Origin: Gymnogyps californianus
Lineage: Eukaryota > Chordata > Aves > Accipitriformes > Cathartidae
Assembly: GCF_018139145.2 (NCBI RefSeq)
Contig: NC_059481.1
Span: forward strand, 980,368 to 1,044,367
DNA length: 64,000 nucleotides
Direction: 5' to 3'
The notes below the pieces were generated by a model. The model searched no databases and was not told the DNA's origin. It saw only the letters and a list, made by a program, of their open reading frames with translations. Below, in pieces: positions 13,001-28,000 of the stretch (positions are counted from its first letter, which is position 1; every line of letters starts with the position of its first letter). The position numbers and the translations under genes are program-made.

Positions 13001-16000
13001 GTACTGTGCACAAAGCTCCTGTTAGGTTAATGTCGTCACTTAATTCCAGTTACCTGTGCTTTTGAGACTTTGGGCATTTCTGCTGAAGCCTGTGTAGTAA
13101 ATAAATCAAATGTAGGTTCACAGAATAAGACAGACACTTAATTCTGCTCCTCGCTCGCTACTTGAGTTCAGCTGATGCTTGCCATCTCTCTGGTAACCCA
13201 GTGAATGTGTCTCATGACACGTGACTGAATCTCAATCTGCTTTTTCTACACCTGTCAGCTTTCTACTACTCTTCAAAGATGTTATTGAGGAATTTTAAAA
13301 CTGATCAAATGTTGGAGTATTGGCTTTATTTTGATTAGATTAAGTATTTTTAATGGGTTTTCTCCTGTTTCTAATGAATCTAAACTTTTCATCCTACAAC
13401 ACTTACCCACGCAGGGCATTTCTGCCCGATCTGACACTGTGCATGCTAATGGAAGTATTTCAGAGTATGCTGCCATCAGACATTGAGATCTTGCCTTCCA
13501 GATCTCTCTTCCCCTCATTCTAGGGGGAGGCTGACTGTCATCTCAAGCCTTTTTGCCAGTATTTGTCAAGAGACTGTTGAGAAGCCTCATGAACATCATG
13601 ACTTTTATTTCTATCTCTGTGTGGTCCCACGGGCATCGCAAACCCAGCTCTGCTAATCTGTTGAATGCCATTAGAAGCTCTTGTGCTACAGTTTTGCTAA
13701 AACAACTGGAAATAGGCCAGAAGCTCGGGTGGAGGATGAGAGGCACATCTCTGGTCTCTCCACGAAACTTGGAAGCTGAACAAAATAAATTTTGGTGGAG
13801 TCAGACTGCCAGGACCAGGGAGCCTTAACTTGGTGTCCGCATGCCACGCTGAGAATTAGGGGAAGACCGTCTGTCTGTAAAAACAGATTGGTGCTAAATA
13901 TGTGCCAACTTTGGGGAAATCGATGGGTCTGTTCTCAGGGATGTTGTTAATGCCAGGCTCCCCTTAATGGTCCTTGCTTAAAAATTTCAACTGCTCAGAC
14001 AGCCTTGAACTTCCAGTAAGCAGGACTGGTTACTTGGAATTATCGTAGACGCGCCAAATGAAGACTAAAAGTGCCCAAACCCATGGTGTGTATGACTCAG
14101 ATGAGAACAACAGTAGTGTTGCATGTGACATACTGTTCAATAAATTAGCCAATTAATCTTGCCAAATAACGTGGCTGACTGCAAACCTCCCACCGTTAGC
14201 CTAAAAAGTAAGACTAGTAAAAGCATTGCTGTAACACCGCGCTAGCAGCGTGGTCCTCTTGTTAGTGCAACTGCTGCGTTCAACTGCGTGTACAACCAGA
14301 TGGTCTCAGTGAGCAGCGTCTCTATGAGAAGTCAAAATTGTCATCACCTGCAGCATTTGGAGAAAAATGGTTTTTTTTCCTAATAAGAATTTTAACGGTG
14401 ATTTCCTTTTTCCTGGATGTTCAGAATAAACATTTTTAAAGTATATTACTCTTGGATACTAATCATAGGAAAGCTTAGGTTGGAAGGGACCAACCTACTT
14501 GGCCATGGATCAAGTGGGAACCTTCTTGTAGGATAGCTTTGTGTGTGTCGAAAAAGATATTTCATCTCCAATATGTGACTGGATGTGTCCGCATGAAGTT
14601 GGGACTGGCCTGGAGGAAAGTGTTTTGTGGCAGTCGGCCTTCCAAGAGAGTGGTCTTGGATGCTAAAGACTGCAGAAAACTTCGTCGTGACTTGGTTGCA
14701 AAGTACCAGATCAAGAAGCGCAACGTCCAAACTCAGGAGCTTAAAGGTTTTGTGCATCAAAACCCTTGCAGAAGCCCAACCAGTGTTGTTCAGGAGGCAT
14801 GAAGTGCTCGATCGCACTGGTAGGACAAGTGCTAATTTTGGAGAGAAATTTGCAACTAGCTCTGTAACGCTGACTTTGGAGTCTGGTCCTGCAGTATATT
14901 GCACAGAATACTTTTGAGGGCCTTTTGCCCCCAAATTTTAGAACAATTCTACAGTTCAGTGCCTGAAGGATGTATGTTGGTATCGGTTACCTGCTTCACT
15001 TGTCATCGTCAAAAACTAGTGAATTTAGTCTTTTTTTTTTTTAAGCTATTCAGCCTAGTTTTGCATTTTCCTTGGTGTAGTTAAACAGAGTGGCAAATAG
15101 CCCAATAATTCACGGCTCTGTCAAGTTAATTCCAGGGATGAGCTTCCGTGTGAGATGTTTCTGCATGAATGGAGGAAGCAGCACGGTTGTGTGATAGCTG
15201 CTTCTTCCTTTTGCAGCTACTCTGTGGCTTCCTGTGCCACATGTTCCATCAGCATCGATGTTTAAAGACTTTCTGACAAGGCACCGAAGTTGCATCTGTT
15301 ACCTCCCATCAGCACCAGCTTCTTCGTCTGCCACGTGGCTCAGGTGAAGATCACTAGTCAGCTTGGATTAGCTGAGGAGAAGACTGGATTTCTTGCGTCT
15401 CATACATCTTAAGACATATTTCACATGAAATTAAGATATACTGGAGCAGTGAAAAGTTTGATAAAGGGATCTAAACTGTATGAATGTAGCTCTTCTTGGT
15501 GCTTCTGAGAATAGCTCAATACCGGTGGATATATCAAATGGATTCAGAAGTAGCTAACAGAGATAGTCCTGGGTCAGAAGTAACCAACTAACAGACATCT
15601 GCTGCTGCACTTCTGCAAGAATTGATGCTATCTCTGATGTTTCAATGTCTTCCTGCAGTAAGAGAAACTAATAGCTCCCCTATAATTTCCCACCTTGCCC
15701 CTCTAAATGGCGGGATGTTTGCTTGTAGAAATGTGTTTTCATGATTCTTCCTTGAACTTTTCTACCCCCCCAAAAGAAGAGGCAAGGGCCTGCTGCACAG
15801 TGACCATCTGCTGGTTTCTTCTGTCTCACTGTGGAATTAAATATTTAATAACCTAAAATAGTGTATGACTGCTTTACCTTAATGTAGGCAGTGAAACAAA
15901 AAAAAGCAAACCACAGGCACGGAGTCAAAGACCTGATGGTCAGTCCATAGGGTGTCTCAGGAAAGGATGAAAATTCCTTTAGGTTTTAGGTAGTCTGGGA

Positions 16001-19000
16001 TACGATCTGTCTGCTGACCAAGATAAATGGAGTAGTTTTAACAATCTCTGTGCAAACTAGTTGTGTTACTCTGTTATCAATCCTGTAAGATGCCGGTCTC
16101 ATACTGAACTGTTTCATGGTTGCTCTTTGTCGTAAAATCCATGTGAGCATGCAAGAACATCCTGACACAGAAGATGCATCCTGGCCTGGGCTATCCCCAG
16201 GATCTCACTTTACTGGTGGTGGCACAGTCAGTCCTGAATTTTTTCTTGCTGGATAGTACCTACCTGTGTATGAACGTGAGTAGCACAGCTATCCACAAGA
16301 AGTCCAAGTGTGATGGGTATTCCCCAAAATCAGGCTCTTGCTCTATGACCCTCTTTGAGGACTGGCTGTTCCAGGCGTTCCCCTCCTTCCCAAGGCTGGT
16401 TCCTCGGCTGCTGGGCTTCCTCTTGCTCTGAGGCTTCGTACAGCTACTTATATCTGCTGCTTCTATACCTCGGGGGTGAGAGGAGCTTCCATCCGACTTG
16501 ACTGGATGCTTTTACATCTCCTAGGGCTGCCAGAAGCAGTTCAAGTCTCCAGCATGTTTCCAGCGTTGGATCAGGCACTCGAGCATGTCATTTGTCCCCT
16601 GTACTTGAAGTTTGTGGAGTAAAGGCTTGTCGTCTTATCCTTCCTAAAAAATCTTGAATAATCAGCTTGCAGGATGACGAGTGGAGGAGCTCCATCCCCA
16701 CCACTGGCTGATGTTTGAGTGTCTGGTTCCCCATAAGTATTGGGGTGGGGAAGCTGATGTGGGCAGAGCAAAACTGAGTTACTTTGACCATGGTCAAACA
16801 GACGCAGCTCCTAGCTCCTGAGATGGTTGCATTTCCTGGGCAGTGTACCAAAAGGCAAAGCTTTTGCTTTGCTCGAACTGCCCCCTGCTCACCCAGCAGC
16901 ATCCCAGGACCCTCCTGCTTGGTTTGGGGTGGATAAAGCATTTCACACAGCTTGCAGGAGCCCTGCCAGGCCCGTTGGGCCACCTTCAGCAGCTGGGTCC
17001 TGCTGGTGGCATGTGACCATGCTGGTCTTAGCGATTGCGTTGGCTTTGTCTTGTGGGCTCTTTTTGCTTATTGACGTGGTTTGAGGACCTGCAGCAGGAA
17101 TGGTCTCTTTGTTTTAAGGCTGATTCCAGATTCTCACCTTTCCTTCAAGTTAAACTCTCCTACAGACTTCATAGGGGAAACATCTCTTCCAAAATTTTTA
17201 TTGGAAACTCATCTTTTATCAGCAAGCATTGCCTGTATTTCCCAGTCTGTTTCTCGCTCTTCAGCAGCCTTTGGCTTGAGCTGCTCTTTCCCGTGCGTAA
17301 TGTGGACATACAGGAGTACACAGCCATGCTTTTATCTCTGCCCATCCCATCATTTGGATTTTTGGCTGCAATCTGCTGCAGCTCCTACACGTCCTTTTGC
17401 GTATGCTGGTATTTCCAGCCAGCTAGTTTGAGTTGCACATGGAGATACTGGCCTCTCCTGTTGACTAACTGCTCTGATCGGGATCTGGGCGGGCAGTGGG
17501 AGTTGTGTGCAGTGCTGCTCGAGCCCGTAGCGTGAAAGGTGGATCCTACTGCTCCCAGCTCTAGTAGAAAACACTTTAAATGGGTTTAAAATTCGTGAAG
17601 CCTTATAAACTTAAGACACTGCTATGTTTCCTGCTGTAGGAACCTCTGTATCCTTACTCAGTGCCATAAGCACATCTCTTGTCTGCTAAGCGTTTAACAT
17701 CCCCTTGCCAAAGGGAAGCTGAAGATGCTGTTCACGAACACTTGTAGAAAGCTGTTGTGTTCCAGGGAAGAGAAGCGTGACAAAGCTGCCTGCACACCGG
17801 GGCGCTGGGCTGCCCTGTCTCCTGGACGCGGCAGCAGAGCCCACGGAGCCACTCCACGTCACTTGATGTGCTGCAGGAGGATGGCTGGATGCTGCAGGCA
17901 CCTGCCTGTGCAGCCATAAAGCTGATGCCTCTCCTCATCCAGCTGCTGTCATATCCAATAGAGCTCACGTATCCGTGTCTGCAGAGCCTCCCAATGGAAA
18001 TGGAAGCCAAATGCTGAGACTTTAAGATGAGCTTTGTCCGAAAGCTTTTTTTTTTTTTTTTCTCTCCAGCTATGCTGGTTGGAGGGGAGAAAAAAAGACT
18101 TCTCTCTTTCTATAAGCCTTGCTTTGCTGAGAAGTTGAGGCAGACATGTCTGCTGCATTGATGTATACTTGCAAAGCTTTAACTGTTTTTTTTTTTTTCC
18201 CAAAGTATGTTTGTCCCCTGAACGCCAAGCCTTTTCTCGAGGACAGGGAGCCCACTGCTGCGTGACCATTACTGTATCACTCTGAGTCCAGTTCCTCTCT
18301 CTCAGGACGTGGCCATGGCCGAAAAACATCTCCACGCAATCAGGAAACTGCTCTTTAATCTTTTGCTTCCACACAAATAAATAATTCACTGTGGTCCCGG
18401 GAAGTATTGACTTTCCAGCAGTGACCAGTATATGTACAGGAATTAACTTTTTTTTTTTGTTACTCCATTTCAAAGCATCTCTGGCATCTCTCCCCTGTGG
18501 TTGTTAACGCCATACGTAATGCCTTCCCTGTAAGCTTTGCCTTTGGAAGGTAAAATGGAGTACTGCTTATTTTCAGGTTTCTTTTGGCTGCGCTGAGCTG
18601 ATGATCGAGTTCCCGCATAGTGACAGCTTCTGCCTGTGCACATAGTGTGAAGAAGTCATGCATTTTTGATTCAGTAGTAGTTTATTTTTATATCAGCTGG
18701 CAGATGAGTCACACCTTCCCCCACTCCTTCGCAGTCCCACCTTGGCACATGTGATTCATAGCAGTCCGGTGTCAACATGAGTTTTGTTTCATGCAGTAGC
18801 TCTGTAGCCAGCGCTCATCCCCAGGATGGGTAGGTGACATTGGCAAGTGGATGTCAAACGTAGTGAGCCTCTACGGTGTCGTGGTGGAAAGCAAGAGAGG
18901 AGTCTGATACACTGGAGAATCCCAGGAAACCAAGAAGATCTCTGCTCTCCCTAGCCCACGCAATAGATGAGTCACAGTGTACGAGCAGAATGTAGTGAGT

Positions 19001-22000
19001 CAGGGAGGGGTATGTCGTTACATATAGAATATTGACGGATTCTGTGGTTTTGTTTTAATTCTTGCTCTGTAAACAAGTTCACCTCTAATGAAGTATGGAG
19101 TCTGTGTGTTTACTTTTGGACCTCTTTCTGTTGCACAACTCGCTGGAGCGAAGCAGTCTGTTTACTTGTCAGGAAGTAGGACCAAGGAAAATGAAGGTGG
19201 TATAAATAACCGAGCCTTTTACATAGTCTAGTCAATATTTGCATATATATTTTTCAATGTAGCTGAGCTGTCTGCTACTCCATACTGTGTATTAAGTTAA
19301 CTTTTCTAGATAGCCTACGTTGAGCATGTTTTTCTCATTCTGTGTTGCTCTTGCTTTACTCACGACCTGCTGCACGCTTTGTATGTACCGGTGTCCTTTA
19401 TAAAGAAATTCTTTCCATGGCGGTTGCACAATGCTGTTATTCACATAGCAATTAGGTAAGGGTCATTTCGGTAAGACTTGTTATACGGATGGATGTAAAC
19501 AAGTCACCGTGGTGGAGCATGCTGCCAACACCAGGTATTTCATGGGGAACTCACTGTGCGCAACACTCTTCCCCGAGGGAGCTGGAGTAACTTGAGGCCA
19601 CGTAAGTGAGGGTTAATGCAAGATGGCTACACCCCTGTTTAATTAAGGAGTGCGAACGTACGCATTAGCCGTCGCTGTGGTCGCTTTAATCTTCAGAAAT
19701 CCCACTCGTATTTGCCACCTTGATGGGAACACTGCCGTGGCCGGCAGTTGAGCCAGCAGATCACCCCACAGCGAGGCGCTGGTTTGGGGCAGGAGAGCGC
19801 TGCTGGGTGGGGATTGCCCCTCTGCGCCCCGAAGTGGGTTTGTGCTGGGAGCGACACACGGCCATCGCCTGAAGTACATTTGTGTCCTGCTTCGTTGTGT
19901 GGAAAGGTTTGTTGGTAGCTGTCACGCTACAACGCTCTGGATGAGCACTGCAGCCTCCTTCTTTGAAATACTTGGAAATATTTTAGAATGTGAGTGTTCA
20001 ATTACTGTAAGTATTTAATAAGTGACTTATCTGTGCAAGATGATACAAAACTGATATCCATTTGCATGGAAAGCAACTTGCACCTTTGGGTCACATCTCG
20101 TGTTTAATCATTTCCCTACTTCAGATCCCTGTGATAGACCCTAGCGCTCATTTTAAGCTGTTGGGTTAATTTTCTAACAGCGAGGAAAAACTCTTCTCCC
20201 TTCATTCTCAAATCCTGCAAAGAAATGTGCCATTGGCGATAGGTTTGAGATGCCTCAGCGAGGAGACATGGTTTCATTCATCTGAAAATGGCCTTTTCAA
20301 ACAGAAAGTGCAACACGTGTGGAGGTCCCTCACACTTAACTGCACCCTAAAAGAATGATGATCAGCAGCTTCATTATAAAGTCATGGTAGTCCAACGAAC
20401 TTTTGAACTTGAGGGATCTCTGACTTCAGAGCTTTTGAATTGCAAAATAAAATGTAGTGGATTACCGTAACACGCCCAGTTAAAGCCTGCCTGCTTTCAA
20501 AGCTGGCTTGCTGTTGATCTCTGGAGAATAATATTTTACTGTCTAGAAGTACTTGGGTTTTTTTTAATGTGGCAGTTCCCTGGTCAGGACGGGCTTCCTG
20601 AATGTGCGCATCTCAGCATCTCTTTTTAACATCAGAAGTTTTGACTTCCTTGGGCTAAATTTAGGCTTTGTCAATTGGAAGCTATCAGAAGCTTTTAAAG
20701 CAAGGCCATTAATATTTGAATATGAGATTAGGGCAGTTTCCTTTTTATATTTCGAAAAGTCCTCATGCATCTCTTACTCTTCCGGTATTCATTGCAGTAA
20801 TCACAAATCAAAACCCAGTGACACTGGGCAGCGTGCGGAGGGGAACGGCAGGATGCCGGGAAGCTGAAAAATGCCTTTCCTGCAGACGCTTTTCCTTGAA
20901 GCCTGACATGCCCTGCAACGGTGGTCGTAAATCTGTAGCAGTCAGGCTCATCTGAGTCATTCCAGATGCCTCGTTGGCTTCCTGTGATAGACAGCAACGT
21001 CTACTAAGAGCAGGTTGTGTGATGTGCTGCTGGCCCAAGTGCTGTAAGGATCCGGCTGGACTTGAGGAGAGGGACGGGCCATTTAATCGTGAAGGTCCCT
21101 GTGCTGCTTCTGGTGCTTTCCAGCAAGCCCTGAGCTGAAGTATCTCATGCTTGCTAGCAGCCCAGCTTGTGCTTGGGACTTTGAGTGCCTCAGCCATTTG
21201 AGCGAGGAGATGAAAATACTCAATGTTTGAAGATAAACTTTGGAATTTATATTTACATTGAATGGAAAACCCAGTTTGGCAATTAGGGCCACAATAATTA
21301 TGTAGCAACCGGTTAGCCTTGCTGTTCTGCTTGTCCCCCTTTCCTGGCCCTTCTATGAAAATTTTTCAAGCTGTCAGGACACTGTAGTTAGAAACTAATT
21401 GAGGTCTAGAGCTATAAAAGTCGATTCGTTCTCATTCTGGAGGGCTGATGTGTCAGGTGTTGAGTACTGCCTTGATTCCAACAAAGCTGATTCCCTTTTG
21501 GAAGGTGGGTGCCTGATTTAGTGGGATCCCTTTCGTATGTTTGTGCTTCCTAAGCACCAGAAGCATCCTACGCGTGCGGAAGGTTTTTAAGGTGCTCTTC
21601 ACCTTAAAGAGAGAAATGTTTGAGCTGTGCCAGGGAGGTTTGACGCAAGTGAAGTTCCAGTACGCAGGGCTGCCCGCCTCCCAGACCGGCTATTAAATGG
21701 GTTTGGAGTTTGCATTTCTGAGCTGTGCTCTGCCTGCTATTCAAAAACCTCCTCCCATCTCTAAAAGATAAGCCATAGCCTCTGCCCCTGAATCTGTAAT
21801 GGATCCAGCTACGCCAGAAGAACTTTTCAGCAAGCTCTGCCCTGGGTGGAGACTTGCAGTTTTGTAATAATTTTTCTGTCTGAAAGTGGCAGGTTTGCCT
21901 TCAAAACTCCGTTCCTACCTGCTTGTACTCAGCTATCTTAAGGTGAAACAAAGAGATGATATCTGGAGGTAGTATCTTATTTAGTGCCAACTTCTGTTTT

Positions 22001-25000
22001 GCAGGAGGTTCTCCTGTGATAAGAGGGAGTGGGAGGTTTTCCATCAGGCTGGAAGAACCGTGTGGGTAACACTTTCCTACTAATCTGAAAAATCCCTTTT
22101 TCCCTCAAAAACTGCCATAGTTACAGGACTGATGAATGCCAATCTCTTGACTTGTTGTAGAGAGTTTACATGTGTTTGAGTCTCAGCATCCATCACTGAC
22201 TAGTTTGATGCTCTTGCAGGAGCAGATGTCCATCTCGTGGCGTTTTAATCAGTCTTTCTGTTGGGTCCTGCACTGATGCTAAAGTGGCTTTGATGGCAGC
22301 ACAAAGCATTCCTGCGATCAAGCCGCCCTGCCAGTAGGACCAGCATGAGTGTTGTGGGGCCGAGCTGCAGCCACGGCTTTGCAAGCAGGTCTCAGCACAG
22401 CTCGGGGAGAGCACGTAGGGTTGTGCTGCCAGAAATGCCACCTGGATTGTCCCGCCATGGTCTGGCGTGCAGAACCTGGCCAGCTTCAGCTGCCTGAGCG
22501 TGGCCGAGCATCATCTTACTCCTGAGCACCCAAAGCAGAGGCTGCGTGTCTGATACCGTTGTCTGCTTTATCCGGCTAAATTGGACCAGTCTGATCTGTC
22601 ATCCAAGACCCAAATGCTGTTGGATCAACGACGAATACTGCCTGTACGTGCCAGTTTTGCCTTATGTTGCTGTGCTGTCCTGGCTAGAACGACTCCTGGT
22701 CAGTGCACAGAGACGTGGGTTGCAGCCGAGCTGTAATTCAAGCTGTCGGATTCCCTCTGCATTGTCATCACAGCAGTTTCACCCTATTTTGCAGCTGGCC
22801 GGCACGCTATAAGCTTAAAGTATCACGTAACTCGCGCTATAGATTTTTGGCGTGTGGTTGGGGAGGAAGTAGGGAGCCGATAAAAGCTCTACCTCCAGCC
22901 GACAGTCTCCAATGGAGATGAGCTGATGAAGGGCAGGGGCCACCTGGGACTCGGTGTGATCAAATAAAAATGTTTCTCTGGACAGCAGAGGAGCGATTCA
23001 GCAGAAGTCTTTTATTATTGCTACTTCCTTAGCATTTTTCATCTGCCAAGAAGTAGCTTGTTCCTTGGCAGTGCTTCTGGAGTTAAATTTGTGTGCTGCT
23101 GAGCACTCTCTTGCGACCGAGAAGTTCTGTTGTTGATTTTTCTTAAACTTCCTGTAGATTATACCTGTAATGTAATTAACGTGCATAACTTGTTCTCAAA
23201 GAAAAAAAAATGCAATCACAGAGCATACCCTGAGTCATCTCAGCTTCTCTGTTACCTGGTTAAAATGAAGCAGCCAAAACCTGCTATTTAATTCCCTTCC
23301 AGCAGGTAGAGCTGACCCAATGCAAAAATTGCACAGCCAAGGAAAACTGAACAGGAAACAATTTCTGTTTGGTATTAACCAGCAGAACCGAGTTGGCCAT
23401 CGCGGATGTGGTCTGGCTTTGCACTGACCAACAAAACTCACCTGGCGCGGCGACCTGCAGCGTAGTAGGAGCAGGAGGCCACATCTTTCTTGCTAGATCC
23501 ATCACGCGGGAGCCATGATCCCAGGTGCGAAGGCTGCCGATAGCGCCTGGCTGGTTGAACGGCGTGGAGCCGATGCGCGGAGCGATGTACGCCTTCAAAC
23601 TGTGAAGCCGAGCTTGGAGGTAGAAAAGCAGCCCGGGGAGCTGGTTCACGATGTGGCTGTATTTTAATTACACAAGAGCTTGTTGGGCAAATCCCATTGC
23701 CTTCAGTAGGCTACTGCAACCCCTCGCTTAACCCTCAAGAAGTTAAAAAAAACTGCAGCACTGCAGCTTCTCACGCCTTTCAGCAAAAACACGGGCTCCG
23801 CTAAGTGCACAAAGAAAGCCAGAAAGCAAAGCAGGAATAATTATGTGAAATGAAACCTTTTGATGTTTTCTTCCACCCTTGTCCTGGTATCGCAGGTGTG
23901 TGGGAAAAGGTGGATAATTAAGCTAGAACTTAAGCTAGAACTTTTTGGGGTGGTTTAAAATAACTCTTCTCAAATTATATACTGTTTTGATCCTTCTCTT
24001 AAGGTGTTGTCTTATGTGCCAGCTGCCATCATCACTGGAACAAGAGATTGTTGCAAAGGGTATATTGATAAAAAATCCAATGGTAATGTGGTGATTTGAG
24101 TGCAGTCATTTCCCTTGAGCCCTAGAAACGTGAATTCACTCTCCCGAAACTTGCCAAAAAAGCGATTTATTGTGTTGTGCTTTATTCTTTTGTCTTTGTC
24201 AAGAATTGAAACAATTTCACTTGACTGTAGTTTACTTGCTACAGCTAAAAAACTGCCTGTGAATGGGAGTTTCTGGGTAAATTTCCCAGATTCTGAAAGT
24301 CTTCCTGCAGCTTAGCCTTTCCAGCTAGGGCTGATTCTCCTCCCAGTCTTTTTTTATTCTTATGAATACAAATGTGAAAGTCCTCTTGGTACCCTCTCTG
24401 AAACTGCTTCTTTCTTTGTGTATATGAAGAGTTGTTTAATAGAGTCAAGCCATGATATCAGGAAACCAACTTGTACAACTCAAGGAAAATGAAATGCCAC
24501 CCCGTTTTAATAACACAATGATCGTGAAAATTGTTTTTCTGCAACTGAAGTAAAAATCAAATCGTTTGGATTTTTACCAGCAGCAAGAACAAATATGTTC
24601 TTCCTTCTGTCCTTCCCAAGTCTGTTTTTCTTCTGTTCCTTTTCCCGTACCTTTTTTTTGTAGATTCAAATACTAACAAGCTACTCAAAACACAGCAGGG
24701 ATTCAATATATCCTGCATATCCTGAGAAGATGCACAAAATATGCTGGGTTTCTGGAGTGAAGCTGGAGTCTTGGAGTCTGCGTGGAAGCTACACTTTACT
24801 TGCAGACTCGTTGGAGATGAGAGTAGCTCTGTCTACTCATGGCTTGTACACAACTGTTGTACTATTGTGTGCCGAGTGTCATCCCTTCCCATTAAGAGCT
24901 CGGCTTGCTCTGTGGTCATCAGGGGAGAAGGTATTGATCCAACTTGTGACGTTCTCCTTTGCTTTATTTCCGAGTACCTCTTGGGTTCAGAGAGTGTTTG

Positions 25001-28000
25001 AGCTGTGCCTCTTCCACGTCCGAGGGCAGGGGAAGTGCCTTGCTCTGCCTCTCCTCCCTCTCGGCAGCGGCTCTGCACCCTTCTTGCCCACTGACGGGCT
25101 TAAGCGGAAAGTCCTGCCGCAGCTACTCGTGCTGGGCAGCGATGCTGGAGCGTTTGGCATTTGCTAGAAGGGAGATGATTCATTGCCCAGCTGAAGCAGG
25201 AAAAAGATGTTGTGAAAAGCTGGCAGCGGAGAGCCAAGTGTCTGGCAGCAGTTGGAGCAAACGGAGCAGGAGGATGTTCGGGGGCAGCGTGAATAAGAGG
25301 AGCTCGTAATGACACCGTAAAAGGGCTGCTGAGATACCATCTGGAATAGAGTGAGCAGTTACAGAGGAGATACCTAGAATAAATGGGGCTGGGAGCAGAG
25401 AAAGCCAGCACAACGGCCGGTCAAGGTTTTGAGGAGGTGGCTTAGCTAGTGGCTACTGTGGCAGCCCTCTCTGCTGCTTTCCTTGCTGGGCTTTGGGCAA
25501 GGGAAAGGAGCAGCTGGGACTGGTTCTTGCTAAGCGATGCTCTGCTGAGTGCCCCTTCTACCAGAGGAGCCAAAGCCAACAGTGACCCAGCCGCCTCCCA
25601 GGCAGCATCGCGGGGAAGTGGGCAGGAGACGGTGGGATGCTGCCAGATGCTCTGGACAGGTCCGGTTGCTCTTCACCCTGTTCAGATGAGTGAGAGAGAA
25701 CTGAAGGTAAATTGTGGGCTTTCAAACCACAGTATCAAAGCTCAGGGGAGCAAGGAAAGTATTCAGGAGCTTTACAGTCATAAGCCAGGCTGAAAACGCT
25801 CATGATTCCTAAGCAGGTTGGTCATCTCCGTGATCTCTGTCAGAGCAGTGGGAAGGGAGCTGCCGCAGTGCCTACCGTCCTCCAGCTGCAGTCACCACTG
25901 AGTCACAGCGGTGCTCTAGCCCCACTTCTGTACGTTGATGTTTTTGTGTGTGTGTTGGATCAGCTTACTATTTTTAGGTTGTTTTCCTAATCTGATGCTA
26001 GTTCAAGGTTTGTAAAGTCTTGGAGTCGTTGGCAAGATTGTGGTGGACCCTGCGCCATCACCTCTTTTCCACCTGCAACGCAGCTGCAAGTGAGTTGGTG
26101 TGAGAGTCAGAAATTGCATTTTCTGCTCGTTTTCCTTTGCTTCTCAACTGCTGGGTGTTTTCTTATAACAAACAAGAGAAAATATTCTCCATCACCCAAA
26201 ATCTCTGTCCTTCCCCAAACTCCTCCAGTTAAGGTTGAAGGTGACGGGCTGTATTGAAAAGCTTTTGTAGTCCTACTTTGAAATAAGACATCTCTGAAAC
26301 ATATGCAATCAAATATTTGAAAGACCTTTAGGATAACTTTATTCCAAGTAACAAGTCTGTCTTAACTTTTCTCCCCCTTTTCTATTTTTGAAGCAGATTA
26401 TTCAGAAACCTGATGGTCAGAACGAGCCTTTTTAATTCCAGCTCATAGACGTAACCTGTTAACTTACGTACTCAGGTAGATTTAAACCCGCTATCACGGG
26501 GCGTGTTTTAAGAGGTTAGAAGATGAGATCTTGGCCCACTCGATGTTGATAGCAAAGCTTCTGTTTGAGCCAGGATTTTATTCCGATTTGAAAATTAAGA
26601 GAAGGGTAGATCCTCATTAGTGTAATCAGCTTAAACGGGGTGACTACTCTAAAGCAATTTGTTTAATTTGTTTGGAACATGTTTAATTTTAGCTATAGAT
26701 GTTCAGCTCTCGCACAGTTGCTATTTATGCTGTTTATCGTGTAATTTTGTGTTCTGTGATTTGTAAAAATAAACTTTCTGCTATGAATGAGAATTTTGTG
26801 ACAATCTACGTCCCATTCATCAGTGCTGCTTTAAAATCACACAGAACTTTTTGTGCGCTAATGCTGCTGTCGTGTCTCTGCATCCATTTCTATGAAGAAT
26901 AGTTCTTGCTGCTCACGTAGACTGTGGTTTTTCATCGAGCATCAGCCGTTTGTTTGACGTTGGATTGCTCCCCCCCCCTCTGTCTTTGGGTACCTAATTT
27001 GGGGTTCCTCAGGAGTATCTCCCCTCTGAGATAGAGCTCAGCTTTGAAGCCTGCATGAAGAGAGGTTATGAAATTATTCTGTAATTCTTCTTGAAATTGA
27101 AGACGTCAGCTTCTCTTTATTTGGCCACACCACATCTAAGGGCAGTGGAAGCCAATTTCCTATGGGAGCAAAAAAAATTGGTGATTCAGAAGCTACCGGT
27201 ATTGTTCACTTTTCACAAGTTGCGGTTGTCTCCTGGCGATTTGATGTATGGGGACTTGGCTTTTGCGCCTCCACTGAGGTAGGTGCCACGTCTAGCTTCC
27301 TGCACTTGCTACCTCCGTCTCTCCTTGGGTGTATTTTGGGCTGCTTGCTGTTGCACGAGGTTTATTCATAGCCTCTCATGATGCTCATATACAGAGCATC
27401 AGTACGTATTCTCTGCTGCAGCAGATGGTTTCCGCTTTCCCTGCCTTCCACGTGGGGCAGATGCTGCAAAATCACATTTCCCTTGGGCATGACCTTTGAT
27501 TGGCATCTCTCTGCCAGCCACCATTTCATAACTGATCCTGGAAATGGCTTTGGACTGTCTGTATGACTTGTACGTCTGATGCCTGGACTAATGTGGCTTG
27601 TTGGAGTGTGCTGGATGTCTGACGAGTTATTAGGGCCATTAGTCATGCTGTAAAGCATGTGGCAGCAAGACAGCACTACTTGAATCAGCCAGGATGCTTG
27701 ATCTTGCAACGGAAATTTGCTGAAAGGTGTAGTTCCCTGGTGTTAATCCAGCTCAAATGAAGCTCTCTCGAAGAGCAGTGGTCCTGCTGTTTGTTACTGT
27801 TCCCGTTCTTGCATTCAAGCTCAAGCAAACACCAAGATTTTTGGGGGGTTGATCCGACTTACCGCTCAGCCACGTGAGCACGGGGAGGTGGTGGGACAGG
27901 TGAGGGTGGAGTGAGGATGGGACGGTCCCTTTTGGTGGCGGCCCGCAGGAGCAGTGAGAGTTTTAGCATCTTGGGAAACCCGAGGCCAGCATCGTGTGGC

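Noticed and set aside
18045..18200. Two poly-T tracts 140 bases apart, as in a minus-strand retroposon
   Set aside because: No target-site duplication or known SINE body between them. Simple T-runs are common in these introns.
17949..18473. 174-codon minus-strand ORF
   Set aside because: Its lysine runs come from poly-T tracts on the + strand. The sequence is low complexity with no family resemblance.
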